Source: a bacterium (GTDB lineage Bacteria; Chloroflexota; Dormibacteria; Aeolococcales; Bog-877). Taken from it: DNA of 37,158 nucleotides. The DNA lies in the NCBI GenBank assembly GCA_021809895.1, contig JAJZJU010000005.1, forward strand, positions 1 to 37,158, read 5' to 3'. The position numbers were made by a program, and so were the translations under genes. This document shows, one piece after another, positions 15,611 to 24,293 of this stretch (positions are counted from its first letter, which is position 1; the number at the start of each line of letters is the position of its first letter). The notes under the pieces were generated by a model that was given only the letters and a program-made list of their open reading frames with translations, did not search any database and was not told the DNA's origin.

Positions 15611-17130
15611 TGGTGCTGACGGTCCATCTGCTCTATCCCGACCGGGGTCTGGATCCGAAGACGGACCCTCCCCCAGGGTCCGCAGACCTGGAGGCCGACC
15701 TGGGCTTGGACGGCATCTGGAAGGCCATGGCGGGCGGGGACCCCTTCGTCCTGGATGTCGCTCGGCGGGTCACCCTGCACAGCCTGACGACCGAGGAGGT
15801 CATCCGTTATCGGCAAGGCGTGCTCCGCGACTGCTTGGCGGACCAGAAGAGCTTCGAGGAACTCTACTCCCTGGCGGTGGCGGCGATCGAAGGCGACAGG
15901 CGAATCTGGGGACTGGCGAGCCGACGACCCGCCCACGCACTCCGACGGGCCACCCAGTCCCTGGATCTGTTGTTGCCGCTGTTGCGCCGACTGCGCCAGG
16001 TGATAGAGGGGAGCATGTCCGGGCTCCCCTCCGCTGGTGTCCGATCGATGGTGTCAGCGGTGCGCAGCGATCTGGATGACGCCTATCTGGCCGGACTGGA
16101 TTCGTGCGTCCAGGGGCTGCACAGGCTCAGCGAGACCCAGTCAATCAGCGCTCGGCTGGGGCCAGGGAATCAAGGCACGGAGCTGGAGCTGCGGGTGCCC
16201 TCCGCCACCAGGGTGGGATGGGCGGAGCGCTTGGGGTTGGGCGAGCGCTCCCAGTACTCGTTCCAGATAGCGCCGCGCGACGACGCCGGGCTGCAGGCCC
16301 TGGCTGATCTGGTGGATCGGGGGATCAACTCCGGAGTCGAGGCCGTTGCCCAGGCTGCGGATCATGTGCTCGACTTCTTCTCCGTGCTCCGTTTTGAGGT
16401 GGGGTTCTACCTCGGCTGCCGCAACCTGCACCGTGCCCTCAGTGACGCGGGAACCTCTCTTTGCTGGCCGGAACCGCTCTCCTCGGAGGAGCCTGGCCTC
16501 CGCTGTCGCGCCCTGGTGGACGCAGGGCTGGTCTTGAGAGCTCCCTCTCCCGTGGTGGGCAATGACATCGACGCCACCGGATGTCGCCTGCTGGTTGTGA
16601 CCGGAGCCAACTCAGGCGGAAAGTCGACCTTCCTGCGCAGTGTGGGTCTGGCCCAGCTGATGCTACAGGCGGGAATGTTCGTGGCTGCCGACTCCTTCGC
16701 CGCCATGGTGGCTACCAGCGTGCAGTCCCACTTCGTCCGTGGCGAGGAGGGTGAGGTGGACACCGGCCGCCTTGACAACGATCTGGCCAGGCTGGCCGAG
16801 GCCGTGGGACGGCTGAATCGAGGAGCGCTACTCCTACTGAACGAGCCCTTGAGCGCCACCAACGAGCGGGAGGGGTCCGAAATCGCCAGGCAGGTGATCT
16901 CGGCTCTGCTAGAGGAGGGGGTCACGGTGATCTTGGTGACCCACTTCTTCACCCTCGCGACTGCGCTGCGAGGAACCCCTACTGTTCCCGTGCTCCACCT
17001 GATCGCAGAGCGGCTGGCAGATGGTCGGCGGACCTATCGAATCCGAGTGGGCGACCCCATGCCGAGCGCGTTTGGTTCGGATCTCCTGGCGAGGTTCGAG
17101 CTGGTGGGCGAGGCGGGCCGCCAGACATAG
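15610..17130 (+). CDS. MutS-family ATPase B, partner of the preceding gene
   Basis: This 506-residue paralogue of the preceding gene shares its layout: an N-terminal helical section with VIRYRQGVLRD (matching VRYRQAVFRD upstream), a core/lever region to about residue 320, and a MutS ATPase domain. Walker A is GANSGGKST (332-340), Walker B is LLLLNEPLSATN (N411-E412), and LVTHFF keeps the His lost in protein A. GTG at 15610 overlaps the stop of the first gene, so the two proteins are probably made in equal amounts and may form a heterodimer with two composite ATP sites. No endonuclease (Smr) domain is present, unlike MutS2. Substrate and pathway are unknown. Confidence 0.82.
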   Translation: MVLTVHLLYPDRGLDPKTDPPPGSADLEADLGLDGIWKAMAGGDPFVLDVARRVTLHSLTTEEVIRYRQGVLRDCLADQKSFEELYSLAVAAIEGDRRIWGLASRRPAHALRRATQSLDLLLPLLRRLRQVIEGSMSGLPSAGVRSMVSAVRSDLDDAYLAGLDSCVQGLHRLSETQSISARLGPGNQGTELELRVPSATRVGWAERLGLGERSQYSFQIAPRDDAGLQALADLVDRGINSGVEAVAQAADHVLDFFSVLRFEVGFYLGCRNLHRALSDAGTSLCWPEPLSSEEPGLRCRALVDAGLVLRAPSPVVGNDIDATGCRLLVVTGANSGGKSTFLRSVGLAQLMLQAGMFVAADSFAAMVATSVQSHFVRGEEGEVDTGRLDNDLARLAEAVGRLNRGALLLLNEPLSATNEREGSEIARQVISALLEEGVTVILVTHFFTLATALRGTPTVPVLHLIAERLADGRRTYRIRVGDPMPSAFGSDLLARFELVGEAGRQT

Positions 17131-17165
17131 GCCTCCACCGGGCACTCACTGGGCGACCACTTCAA

Positions 17166-17219
17166 AGTGGATTGGTAAGGTCCCGACCCAATCACACCAC
17201 TGACCTCGTTTCGAGGTCA
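17166..17219. promoter_or_regulatory. Hairpin/palindrome pair after the MutS-like operon
   Basis: A perfect 8-base inverted repeat with a three-base spacer lies at 17201-17219 (TGACCTCG-TTT-CGAGGTCA). Just before it, GATTGG (about 17170) and CCAATC (about 17187) form a second, weaker stem. No T-run follows, so this could be an actinobacterial-type U-less terminator for the MutS-like pair or an operator for the membrane-protein gene at 17263. The symmetry is seen; the role is inferred. Confidence 0.45.
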
Positions 17220-17262
17220 AGGTCGAGTCTCCCAACTCGCACGGGACCGGGCTCAAGAAGTC

Positions 17263-18789
17263 ATGGTCCCGGCGCTCGCCTCGACCCATGGTGACCGCTC
17301 AGCCGAGACGCTCGCATGGGCCCAGGCGCGCTGTCGCCCACGGCTGCGACCCGGCAGAATGGCAGCGTTGAGGACGCTACGCGCGCTCGGGAGATGGATG
17401 AGTCCGGTGTGGCACCCAAGTGGGGAGCTGGCAGACCGGATCGGCCTTTTGGTCATCGCCTACGGGGCTTTCAAGTTCTCCAACTGGATGTGGCTGGCAG
17501 CGCGAGTTCCCGGCCGGTCGGCCCTGCTCGCCAACCTGGTCATCCAGTACCTGGCCTTCGGCTGCTTCTGCCTGCTGGTCGCGCTTGCCTTGCGCCGACC
17601 GATGCCCCAATGGCTGAAGGGAATGCGAACCCACCGATTGCTCTGGGCGAGCCCGGTGATAGGGGTCATCGCCATGCTGGTCGTGGGCGCCGGCATCGGC
17701 CGCGCCGTGGCGGACAACCACCTCCTCATAGACGACGCCAATGCCATGGCGGTGTGTGGGGCTCGGGCCATCTCGACCGGCGGCGATCCATACCAAGTGG
17801 ATGAGATCCCCTGTCTGCTGAGTCTGAAGTTGTCGCCCCTGCTGGCGACGCCCTACCGAAGTGGGCCGCTGGCGTCTGTCAAGGTCTACCCCACGCCGGC
17901 GCAGATCCTGGCCGCCGCCAACAGCCCGGACCACGGAGGTCAGCGACTCTTCTCTCCGCTGGGCAAGCCCCCTCTGGACCCCTTGGCGGCGGTTCCCGTA
18001 GCCGGGGCGGCGGCACCAATCCGGGCCCTCTGGACGCTGCTCCCGATCGCGGTTCTGCTCGGCGTCGTGTTGACGGTGGCCGGACCACTCTGGCCCGCGG
18101 CTGGAGGTCTGCTCCTGCTCAGCTACTTCCTCAACGGCTCCGCCGTCAACTTCGCGGCCAATGGCAACGCCGAGGCATTCGCCTATGTGCTGCTGGCTCT
18201 CAGCGTCATCTTCCTCAGACGCCCCTGGTTGTCCGCCATCTGCTTGGGACTGGCGATCGGGAGCAATCAGCTGGCGTGGTTCTTTCTGCCGGGGTACGTT
18301 CTGCTCTGCTGGGACGATGGGCGATGGCGCCAGCGAATCCTGGGCGTGGGGGCCACACTCCTGGTGGCGGTGGTTCCGCTCGTGGTGCGATACCCGGACT
18401 CCCTTCTGGCGGTCTACAACAGCTTGCGCGCTCACACCTTCCCCTTGGGATCCGGTCCATCGGAGCTGGTCCTGGCCCGCTTCTGGTCGGGACCCCCGAG
18501 GATCGTCTGGCTCTTGGCCACCGGGCTTGCCATAGCCGCAATTTTTCTCTGGGGGATGTCGTCATCCAAGTGGCGGGTCGGGGCGGCCGTGCTGACTCTG
18601 GCCGCCTTCTGGCTCAGTTGGCGGAGCCTGGATGAGTACCTGGCGCAGATCCCGCTGCTGACCCTGGTCCTGATCTTGGTCATGTTCGGCCACGGCAGAG
18701 CTGACTCCGGGCAGCTCAACCGGGACATGGTCGAGGATTCCGGCGGGCCTGGAGGTCCCCCGGCCCGCCGGGCTCTGCCCGCCGGCTGA
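17263..18789 (+). CDS. Polytopic membrane protein, possibly a GT-C-fold glycosyltransferase
   Basis: This hydrophobic protein of up to 508 residues has about 11-12 transmembrane segments. After helix 3 comes an extracytoplasmic loop with an acidic LLIDDANAMAVCGARAISTGGDPYQVDE segment. Such early acidic loops and a GDPY-like motif recall DUF2029/GT87 polyprenol-sugar-dependent transferases, but similarity is weak and I would not assign a substrate. The C-terminus after GHGRADSGQ is a polar, Gly/Pro-rich tail. The start is uncertain: ATG 17263 (no ribosome binding site), ATG 17359, or ATG 17398 preceded by GGGAG. The stop (TGA) directly abuts the stop of the convergent MMPL gene, sharing TGATCA. 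Confidence 0.65.
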   Translation: MVPALASTHGDRSAETLAWAQARCRPRLRPGRMAALRTLRALGRWMSPVWHPSGELADRIGLLVIAYGAFKFSNWMWLAARVPGRSALLANLVIQYLAFGCFCLLVALALRRPMPQWLKGMRTHRLLWASPVIGVIAMLVVGAGIGRAVADNHLLIDDANAMAVCGARAISTGGDPYQVDEIPCLLSLKLSPLLATPYRSGPLASVKVYPTPAQILAAANSPDHGGQRLFSPLGKPPLDPLAAVPVAGAAAPIRALWTLLPIAVLLGVVLTVAGPLWPAAGGLLLLSYFLNGSAVNFAANGNAEAFAYVLLALSVIFLRRPWLSAICLGLAIGSNQLAWFFLPGYVLLCWDDGRWRQRILGVGATLLVAVVPLVVRYPDSLLAVYNSLRAHTFPLGSGPSELVLARFWSGPPRIVWLLATGLAIAAIFLWGMSSSKWRVGAAVLTLAAFWLSWRSLDEYLAQIPLLTLVLILVMFGHGRADSGQLNRDMVEDSGGPGGPPARRALPAG

Positions 18790-21114
18790 TCAGCCTGTTG
18801 GCGTCGGCTCCGACCTCGCATCAGGATTGGGCCCCTGGTCGGGCGACCTGCCGGCAGGTTGGGATGCCACCCTGGAGAGTCGGGACGGCCACCAGTTCCA
18901 GCGACCCAGGACCACCACCAGCGATGGCACCACCAGGGTCCGGATGATGAAGGTGTCCATGAAGACCCCGGCGGCGATGCCGAACCCTATCTGTTCGATC
19001 TCCGAACCTCCACCGGAGCCGCCACCAGCGATGGCCAGGACCGCAAAGGTGCCGCCCAGGACCAACCCGGCGGTGCTGACCGTGGTGCCCGTCACCCCCA
19101 CCGCTCTCCTCACGGCCTGCCGCAGCGGCAGCGAGTGCACCTCCTCGCGGATGCGCGACATCACCAGGATGTTGTAGTCGGACCCCAGCGCCATCAGGAA
19201 CACGAACATGAGGAAGGGCAGGAGGAAGTTGATGCCGTCCTGCCCCGCCAGGTGCACGAAGACAACCGCCACCAGACCCAGCGCAGCCAGGTATGAGAGG
19301 ACCACGCTCACCACCAGGTACAGCGGGGCGACCAGGCTGCGCATCACGATGGCCAGCAAGAGCGCGATGAGCACGGCCACCACCGGGATGATGTGCAGCA
19401 GGTCACTGTTGGACAGGTTCTGGACATCGTAGGCGAAGGGCAGCACCCCGAAGATCCCGCTGTCGGTGGCACCGATGCTCCGACCCACCCTTGCCACTGA
19501 CTGGCGCACCGCGGGCACCGCTGCCAGGGCCCTGGCGGAGTTGTCGTTGTTGTGCAGCAGCAGCGTGGAGAACTGCACCGTGAGCCCGTTGGGGCTGATG
19601 AACTGCGCCAGAGAGCGGTAGGCGTTGTAGGCGCCGGGCGGAATCCGATAGGTGGCCGGCTCAACCTCGGGTAGCAGGCTGGGGGGACCCAGCGTGGCGT
19701 GCAGGCTGGTGATCTGCGCTGGGCTGAGGTGGGAGGCACCAAGGGCGCCGATGACGGCCTTGAATTGGCCAGTCCGGGTCAGACCCGTCTGCGCGGCCGT
19801 CAGCGCCGCGGGGTTGGCCCACGCCGACACCGGGAGCCGGAAGAGCACTGCGGAGGCCTGGACGTTCGACGCCGGAAAGTCCTTGGCAAGCACGGCCGCT
19901 CCTGCCGCTGAGTCCGTCCCTGTGGGGGCGGTGGCGTTGCCGAAGCCGGCGGTGGTGCTGGTCAGGTTGCCCAGCGCCAATCCCCCGAACACCACCACGC
20001 CGGCGATGAGTATCCAGGCGGGTCGACGCACCACCCAGCCCGCCAGCCAGCTGTAGATGCTGGGCCGGGGCTGTGCCTGCGGGCTGGTGTTGGTGGGCCA
20101 GAAGACCGCCCGACCGAAGATGGCCAGCAGAGCTGGAAGCAAGGTCAACCCGGCCAGGAGCATGAGGCCGATGCCAATGGCCAGCGCTGGACCCAGGCTT
20201 TGATAAAGGCCGAACTGGGCCAACATCAGGCTGAGCAGGGCGGCGATCACGGTCAGCGCCGAGAAGGTTATCGATTCCCCGACCGTGCTGACCGCGGTGA
20301 CCACAGCCTCTTTGGGTTGGAGTCCGCGCCGCAGCTCCTCGCGCACCCGGAAGACCAGGAACAGGCCGTAGTCGGTCCCGGCTCCCAGCACCAAGACGAT
20401 GAGGATCACCTGGGTGATCACCGACACCTGGACGCCGACATGGGTGGCCGCGGCCACCACCGGCCCGGAGAGGGCAAGCACCAAAGCCGCCGGCAGAAGC
20501 GTGAGGAAAGGCGCCAGGACCGCTCGAAAGGCCACCAGCAGGAGGGCCAGGATGAAGAGGACCGAAAACAGCTGGGTCAGGCTCTGGGACTTTCGGGACG
20601 ACTGCTGGCTGTCGACCACGGTCGGAAGGTCGCCGGTGAGGTGGTAGGTCAGCCCGGGCACACTGGCGGCCGCAAACCGATCCCTGATCGAGGCCACCAG
20701 CGCGGGCCCACCACCACCTCCGAAGGCGGGGACCGCTGCCTCTATCAGGGCCTGACGGGCCCTGCCGTTGGGGGAAGTGCCGAGGTCGCGCACTACCCGC
20801 ACCTTGGGCAGCCCCGTGAGCTCAGCTTCGAACTTGGAGATGGCGGCCTGGTCCTGGCTGGTGAGGGGCCCCCGGTCGCTGACCGCCACCAGGGTGGATG
20901 CTGCCAGCTTGGAGTTCTGGAACGGGCTCGCCAGTTGGGCCGCTCTCATCGAGGGCGCGCTGCTGGGCAGGAATGCAGAGTTGCTGTCCTTGCTCACCGA
21001 GGCCAGCGTCGGCAGCGCATGCACGCAGACAACCGTGACGACGACCCATGCCAGGACCACCGGGACTCGAAAGCGCACCGAGAACCTGCCCAGCCCCCTG
21101 AACAGCCCCCTCAC
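18790..21114 (-). CDS. MMPL-family RND transporter
   Basis: This is a 774-residue RND-superfamily exporter of the MMPL type: one N-terminal helix, a periplasmic domain (about 40-180), six helices, a second periplasmic domain (about 395-570) and a final helix bundle. The proton-relay motifs are visible in both halves: GAGTDYGLFLVFRVREE and GSDYNILVMSRIREE. MMPL proteins export lipids, glycolipids or drugs. The GTG at 21114 overlaps the TGA of the MarR gene by three bases, so regulator and pump are translated together, the usual arrangement for a MarR-controlled exporter. The C-terminal tail is short, polar and Pro-rich. Confidence 0.94.
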   Translation of the reverse strand: MRGLFRGLGRFSVRFRVPVVLAWVVVTVVCVHALPTLASVSKDSNSAFLPSSAPSMRAAQLASPFQNSKLAASTLVAVSDRGPLTSQDQAAISKFEAELTGLPKVRVVRDLGTSPNGRARQALIEAAVPAFGGGGGPALVASIRDRFAAASVPGLTYHLTGDLPTVVDSQQSSRKSQSLTQLFSVLFILALLLVAFRAVLAPFLTLLPAALVLALSGPVVAAATHVGVQVSVITQVILIVLVLGAGTDYGLFLVFRVREELRRGLQPKEAVVTAVSTVGESITFSALTVIAALLSLMLAQFGLYQSLGPALAIGIGLMLLAGLTLLPALLAIFGRAVFWPTNTSPQAQPRPSIYSWLAGWVVRRPAWILIAGVVVFGGLALGNLTSTTAGFGNATAPTGTDSAAGAAVLAKDFPASNVQASAVLFRLPVSAWANPAALTAAQTGLTRTGQFKAVIGALGASHLSPAQITSLHATLGPPSLLPEVEPATYRIPPGAYNAYRSLAQFISPNGLTVQFSTLLLHNNDNSARALAAVPAVRQSVARVGRSIGATDSGIFGVLPFAYDVQNLSNSDLLHIIPVVAVLIALLLAIVMRSLVAPLYLVVSVVLSYLAALGLVAVVFVHLAGQDGINFLLPFLMFVFLMALGSDYNILVMSRIREEVHSLPLRQAVRRAVGVTGTTVSTAGLVLGGTFAVLAIAGGGSGGGSEIEQIGFGIAAGVFMDTFIIRTLVVPSLVVVLGRWNWWPSRLSRVASQPAGRSPDQGPNPDARSEPTPTG

Positions 21115-21665
21115 CGTGCTTCGCCGCTTGGCGGAGCCATCTGGCCCACCGTCCCGAGCCGCTCTGTGTCATCTCCGACAAGTTGCCGGAGCAGGCCGAC
21201 CAAGCCCGCGAGCTCAAGGTCGTCGAGCTGCAACAGCAACGAAGCCACGCCTGCATGGAGCATCTGGTTCACCTCGTCCGCCTGCCTGCTGGCTTTGGCA
21301 GACAGGCGGATCACCACCGCTCTGCGGTCGCCGGGGTCGGGCTGGCGCTCCACCCAGCCCCGTTCCACCAGTCTGTCCACCAGCTCAGTGGCGCTGCTGG
21401 GGCTGATCATCAGATGGCGTGCCAGTTCGCTCATCGAAAGGCCTCCCCGCCTCGCCAGCACCACCACCGCCTGGCGCTGATGGGGGGTGGTGGAAGCGGC
21501 CAGCGCAGCCAGTCGCGCCGAGGCGGCCTCCACCTGGCTCGTGACCGAAGCCTTGATGAGAAGGCTGAGCCGCCAGTGGAGCTCGGTGAACTCCAGGACC
21601 AGGAGATCGCGTGAGCGCGGCTGACGCTCTCCCACGTCGGCTGACAACTTTGGATTCCGAATCAC
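21111..21665 (-). CDS. MarR-family transcriptional regulator
   Basis: This 184-residue protein has a MarR winged helix-turn-helix core: LTPHQ-like helix (TTPHQRQAVVVLARRG), recognition region LSMSELARHLMISPSSATELVDRLVERGWVER, then the wing with the conserved DPGDRRAVVIRLS. It probably represses its own operon with the downstream MMPL exporter and releases it on ligand binding. The GTG at 21665 lies eight bases from a TATTAT box with no ribosome binding site between, so the mRNA is probably leaderless. A later GTG at codon 11 is less likely. Confidence 0.92.
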   Translation of the reverse strand: MIRNPKLSADVGERQPRSRDLLVLEFTELHWRLSLLIKASVTSQVEAASARLAALAASTTPHQRQAVVVLARRGGLSMSELARHLMISPSSATELVDRLVERGWVERQPDPGDRRAVVIRLSAKASRQADEVNQMLHAGVASLLLQLDDLELAGLVGLLRQLVGDDTERLGTVGQMAPPSGEAR

Positions 21666-21703
21666 AAATACAAATAATAGTCAATGATCCGAAGTAATTC
21701 CAA
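21666..21703 (-). promoter_or_regulatory. Promoter of the marR-mmpl operon, leaderless type
   Basis: Read on the minus strand, TTGGAA (21703-21698) and TATTAT (21679-21674) are separated by 18 bases and match sigma-70-type -35 and -10 boxes. The GTG start codon follows the -10 box by eight bases, so transcription should begin at or next to the start codon. The area is much more AT-rich than its surroundings. GATTCCGAATC just inside the gene and similar GGAT/TTCGGATC pieces upstream may be operator half-sites. Confidence 0.55.
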
Positions 21704-21727
21704 TCCGAGTTGGCGGGCGGTGGCCGG

Positions 21728-21756
21728 GTGAAAATCTCGGCACTCCCGCCTATACT
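21728..21756 (+). promoter_or_regulatory. Promoter of the thiamine-salvage operon
   Basis: TATACT at 21751-21756 is a good -10 box; GTGAAA at 21728-21733, 17 bases upstream, matches the -35 consensus at four of six positions. Transcription would begin near 21763, just before a 7-base hairpin (21762-21780, TTGGGAG/CTCCCAG) and the TPP aptamer. Confidence 0.55.
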
Positions 21757-21781
21757 TCGTCTTGGGAGCTCAACTCCCAGC

Positions 21782-21864
21782 TAGGGGTGCGCCGACAGGG
21801 CGCTGAGAGGCAGGATGCCAACCCTGACCACCGGATCTGGTTAGTACCAGCGTCGGGAAGCCTC
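21782..21864 (+). ncRNA. TPP riboswitch (THI element)
   Basis: All landmark pieces of the thiamine-pyrophosphate aptamer are present in order. AGGGG (21783) pairs with ACCCT (21821) as P2. GCGCC/GGCGC (21789-21803) forms P3, leading into the invariant GCTGAGA (21802-21808). GGCA/TGCC (21809-21819) is an optional P3a. CCG/CGG (21831/21854) is P4, and CTGG-TTAGTA-CCAG (21837-21850) is P5, followed by GCG-x-x-GGGAAG. The downstream platform has a CCCG/CGGG hairpin (21882-21893) touching the AAGGAGG ribosome binding site (21894-21900). With no T-run terminator, control is probably at translation. It should repress the permease-thiD operon when TPP is plentiful. Confidence 0.95.
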
Positions 21865-21905
21865 GTCCTGTCGGCCCCAGGCCCGTGTTCGGGAAGGAGG
21901 TGGAT

Positions 21906-23384
21906 ATGACAGAGACGAGTGTCGAGGAGAGGCGCCACACCGCAGAGCGGGAGTCCGTGATCCCCGGCGACGACGAGTTTCTGCGCATTGAGCTGCGGGG
22001 GCTCGAACCAGTTCCCCCGCAGAGCCGGCACGGCCGGCCCCGCGAGCTCTTCTTCATTTGGGGCGGGGCCCTGGCAGACTTCTTCTCCCTGTACGCAGGC
22101 GCGCTTTTGATCTCAGCCGCTGGCCTGGGCTTCTGGGACGCAGCTCTGGTCCTGGTCGCCGGAGCTGTGGCCGGCGGTACCCTGCTCGGCCTGCTTTCGG
22201 TGACTGGGGTGCGCAGCGGAGCTCCCCAGATAGTCCAATCGAGGATGGTCTTCGGACGGCGTGGGGCGGTGGTGGGCGGCTTTCTCACCATGGTGATCGC
22301 GATCGGCTGGTTTGCCTACGACTGTGCCATCGCCGTGACCACCGCCAGGGCTCTGCCGGTGTTCCATGGGTCACCCGAAGTGGTCGCGGGCCTGCTGTTG
22401 CTGGGGATCGCCCTGGTGTCCTTCCTGGTCGCCGTCTACGGCCACCGCACCATCTCCGTCGTACAACACATCCAGGTGCCTGCCTTCCTGGTCGTCTGCG
22501 CAGCCTTGGCTCTGTTCACCTTTCCCCGCTGGGACCTCTTGCTGCAGAGCCACCTCGCACTGGGCCCACACCTGGCGGCGATGGCGCTCGGCTTCACCCT
22601 CACCTTCGCCCTGGTGGTGTCCTGGGTCACCTACGCCGGCGACTACTCCCGCTATCTGCCTGCCCGGTCTCCCTCATTCCGCGTTGCCATGGCGGGCGGC
22701 GGGGGCACGGTGACGAGCCTGGTCGGCTGCGGGCTGTTGGGAGCAGCCATCCAGACATCGGACCCCACCCGGCTGTTGCCGAACCTGATCGTGGCCTCTG
22801 TCCCGGTGGCCTTTGCGTACTGCTTCGCCGCTTTCATCATCGTGGCCGAGCTCAGCTCCAACTACCTAAACGTCTACTCCGCGGCCCTGTGCGCCCTGGC
22901 GATCGGCATCCGCCTGCGGCGCTGGGTGGCGGCCACCGGGGTCGGAGTGGTGGGCAGCCTGATCGCTGCTCTGGTGCTGTTCGCAGGCAGTGGCTTCCAG
23001 GGCAACTACGTCAACTTCCTCACCATCACCTATGTCTGGTTCCCCGCCTGGGCGATGGTGGTGATCCTCGACAGCGGATCCCGCACCCCCGACCCTCGCC
23101 AACTGGTGGCCCGGCGTGGCTACTGGTTCCAGGGAGGTTTCCGTTGGCCGATGTTCACGGCCTTCCTGTTGGGGACTGTGGCGACCGTCCTCTTCTTCAA
23201 CGAGCCCCCTCCACCGGGGGAGTGGGGGTTCGTTTCGCCCCTCGCCCACTGGCTGTTCCTGGGGCAGCCCGCTGACATCAGCGGGTTCGTCGGGCTAGCG
23301 GTGACCACCCTCGCCTACCTTGTTCTTCGCCGCCTGGAGCGCAAGGGAGGGCTGGGGGCGGCCCCAGACGCGGTCTACACATGA
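21906..23384 (+). CDS. cytX: NCS1-family permease, probable hydroxymethylpyrimidine transporter (CytX-like)
   Basis: This 492-residue protein has about 12 transmembrane helices of the nucleobase:cation symporter-1 family (cytosine/purine/thiamine permeases). Family features include the N-terminal segment before helix 1 (LFFIWGGALADFFSLYAGAL), a GxxSxxPQ-like RSGAPQIVQSRMVFGRRGA loop, helix 6-7 residues VSWVTYAGDYSRYLP and AELSSNYLNVYSAALC. NCS1 members behind TPP riboswitches and next to thiD are predicted HMP importers (CytX), so the assignment rests on context plus family. AAGGAGG six bases before the ATG at 21906 fixes the start. The stop overlaps the thiD start (ATGA). Confidence 0.85.
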   Translation: MTETSVEERRHTAERESVIPGDDEFLRIELRGLEPVPPQSRHGRPRELFFIWGGALADFFSLYAGALLISAAGLGFWDAALVLVAGAVAGGTLLGLLSVTGVRSGAPQIVQSRMVFGRRGAVVGGFLTMVIAIGWFAYDCAIAVTTARALPVFHGSPEVVAGLLLLGIALVSFLVAVYGHRTISVVQHIQVPAFLVVCAALALFTFPRWDLLLQSHLALGPHLAAMALGFTLTFALVVSWVTYAGDYSRYLPARSPSFRVAMAGGGGTVTSLVGCGLLGAAIQTSDPTRLLPNLIVASVPVAFAYCFAAFIIVAELSSNYLNVYSAALCALAIGIRLRRWVAATGVGVVGSLIAALVLFAGSGFQGNYVNFLTITYVWFPAWAMVVILDSGSRTPDPRQLVARRGYWFQGGFRWPMFTAFLLGTVATVLFFNEPPPPGEWGFVSPLAHWLFLGQPADISGFVGLAVTTLAYLVLRRLERKGGLGAAPDAVYT

Positions 23385-24211
23385 TCCCGCCCGCTCCTTT
23401 CCCACGCACCACCATCGCAGCCACGGTGGCGGGCACCGACAGCGGCGGTGGCGCCGGGATCCAGGCCGATCTCAAGAGCTTTGCCGCCTGCGGCGTGTAC
23501 GGGGTGAGCGTGGCGGTCGCCCTCACCGCTCAGAACACCCTTGGAGTTCTGGCGGCCCACGGGCTGCCGCAGGACTTCGTGGTCGCCCAGTTTGAGGCCC
23601 TGGACCAAGACCTTCGCCCCAAGGCTGTAAAGACCGGGATGCTGTTCTCGGCCGCCCACATCGCCACCGTCTGCCAGCAGCTGCGGCAGCGATCCTGGGG
23701 CCCTCTGGTGGTGGATCCGGTGATGGTGGCAAAGAGTGGGGCAATCCTCTTGGAAAAGGATGCGGTGGCGATCATGCGCGAGGAGCTGCTTCCGCTGGCA
23801 GAGCTGGTGACACCCAACTGGCCGGAGGCCGCTGTCCTGGCGGGCATCCCCGTCGAGTCGGAGGCGGACGCGATCGCCGCCGGCAGGGCGATCCTCGACA
23901 TGGGCGCCAGCAGCGTGGTTGTCAAGGGCGGTCACGCACCCGGGGAGCCCACCGACCTGCTCATATCCGACCAGGGGCTGCTGCGGCTATCGGGCGTGCG
24001 AATCGACTCGGTCCACACGCACGGGACCGGGTGCACCTTCTCCGCCGCCATCACCGCCCGGCTCGCCCTGGGGGACGACCTCGAGCTGGCGGTGGACAGG
24101 GCCAAGGAGTACGTCACGGCCGCCATCCGCCACGCGCCCGGACTCGGATCCGGGCACGGCCCCCTGGAGCACTTCCCGCCGCTCCAAGCGCGGCCAGAGT
24201 CGGATCCATGA
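23381..24211 (+). CDS. thiD: Hydroxymethylpyrimidine/phosphomethylpyrimidine kinase ThiD
   Basis: This is a 276-residue ribokinase-fold kinase that phosphorylates HMP and then HMP-P to give HMP-PP for thiamine synthesis. Diagnostic segments are VAGTDSGGGAGIQADLKSFAA at the N-terminus, VKTGMLFS, VVDPVMVAKSG, LVTPNWPEA and the anion-hole/catalytic motif HTHGTGCTFSAAI near the C-terminus. It has no ThiE or TenA fusion. The ATG overlaps the permease stop by four bases, so uptake and phosphorylation are made together under the TPP riboswitch. This suggests pyrimidine salvage; thiC and thiE are not in the window. Confidence 0.95.
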   Translation: MIPPAPFPRTTIAATVAGTDSGGGAGIQADLKSFAACGVYGVSVAVALTAQNTLGVLAAHGLPQDFVVAQFEALDQDLRPKAVKTGMLFSAAHIATVCQQLRQRSWGPLVVDPVMVAKSGAILLEKDAVAIMREELLPLAELVTPNWPEAAVLAGIPVESEADAIAAGRAILDMGASSVVVKGGHAPGEPTDLLISDQGLLRLSGVRIDSVHTHGTGCTFSAAITARLALGDDLELAVDRAKEYVTAAIRHAPGLGSGHGPLEHFPPLQARPESDP

Positions 24212-24293
24212 CGGGGCTGTGCGCTTCCCGCGCGATCTAGATTGTTACCTATGGCTACACTCAGCCAAGAGGAATACCACAGGAGGAGCCGCC

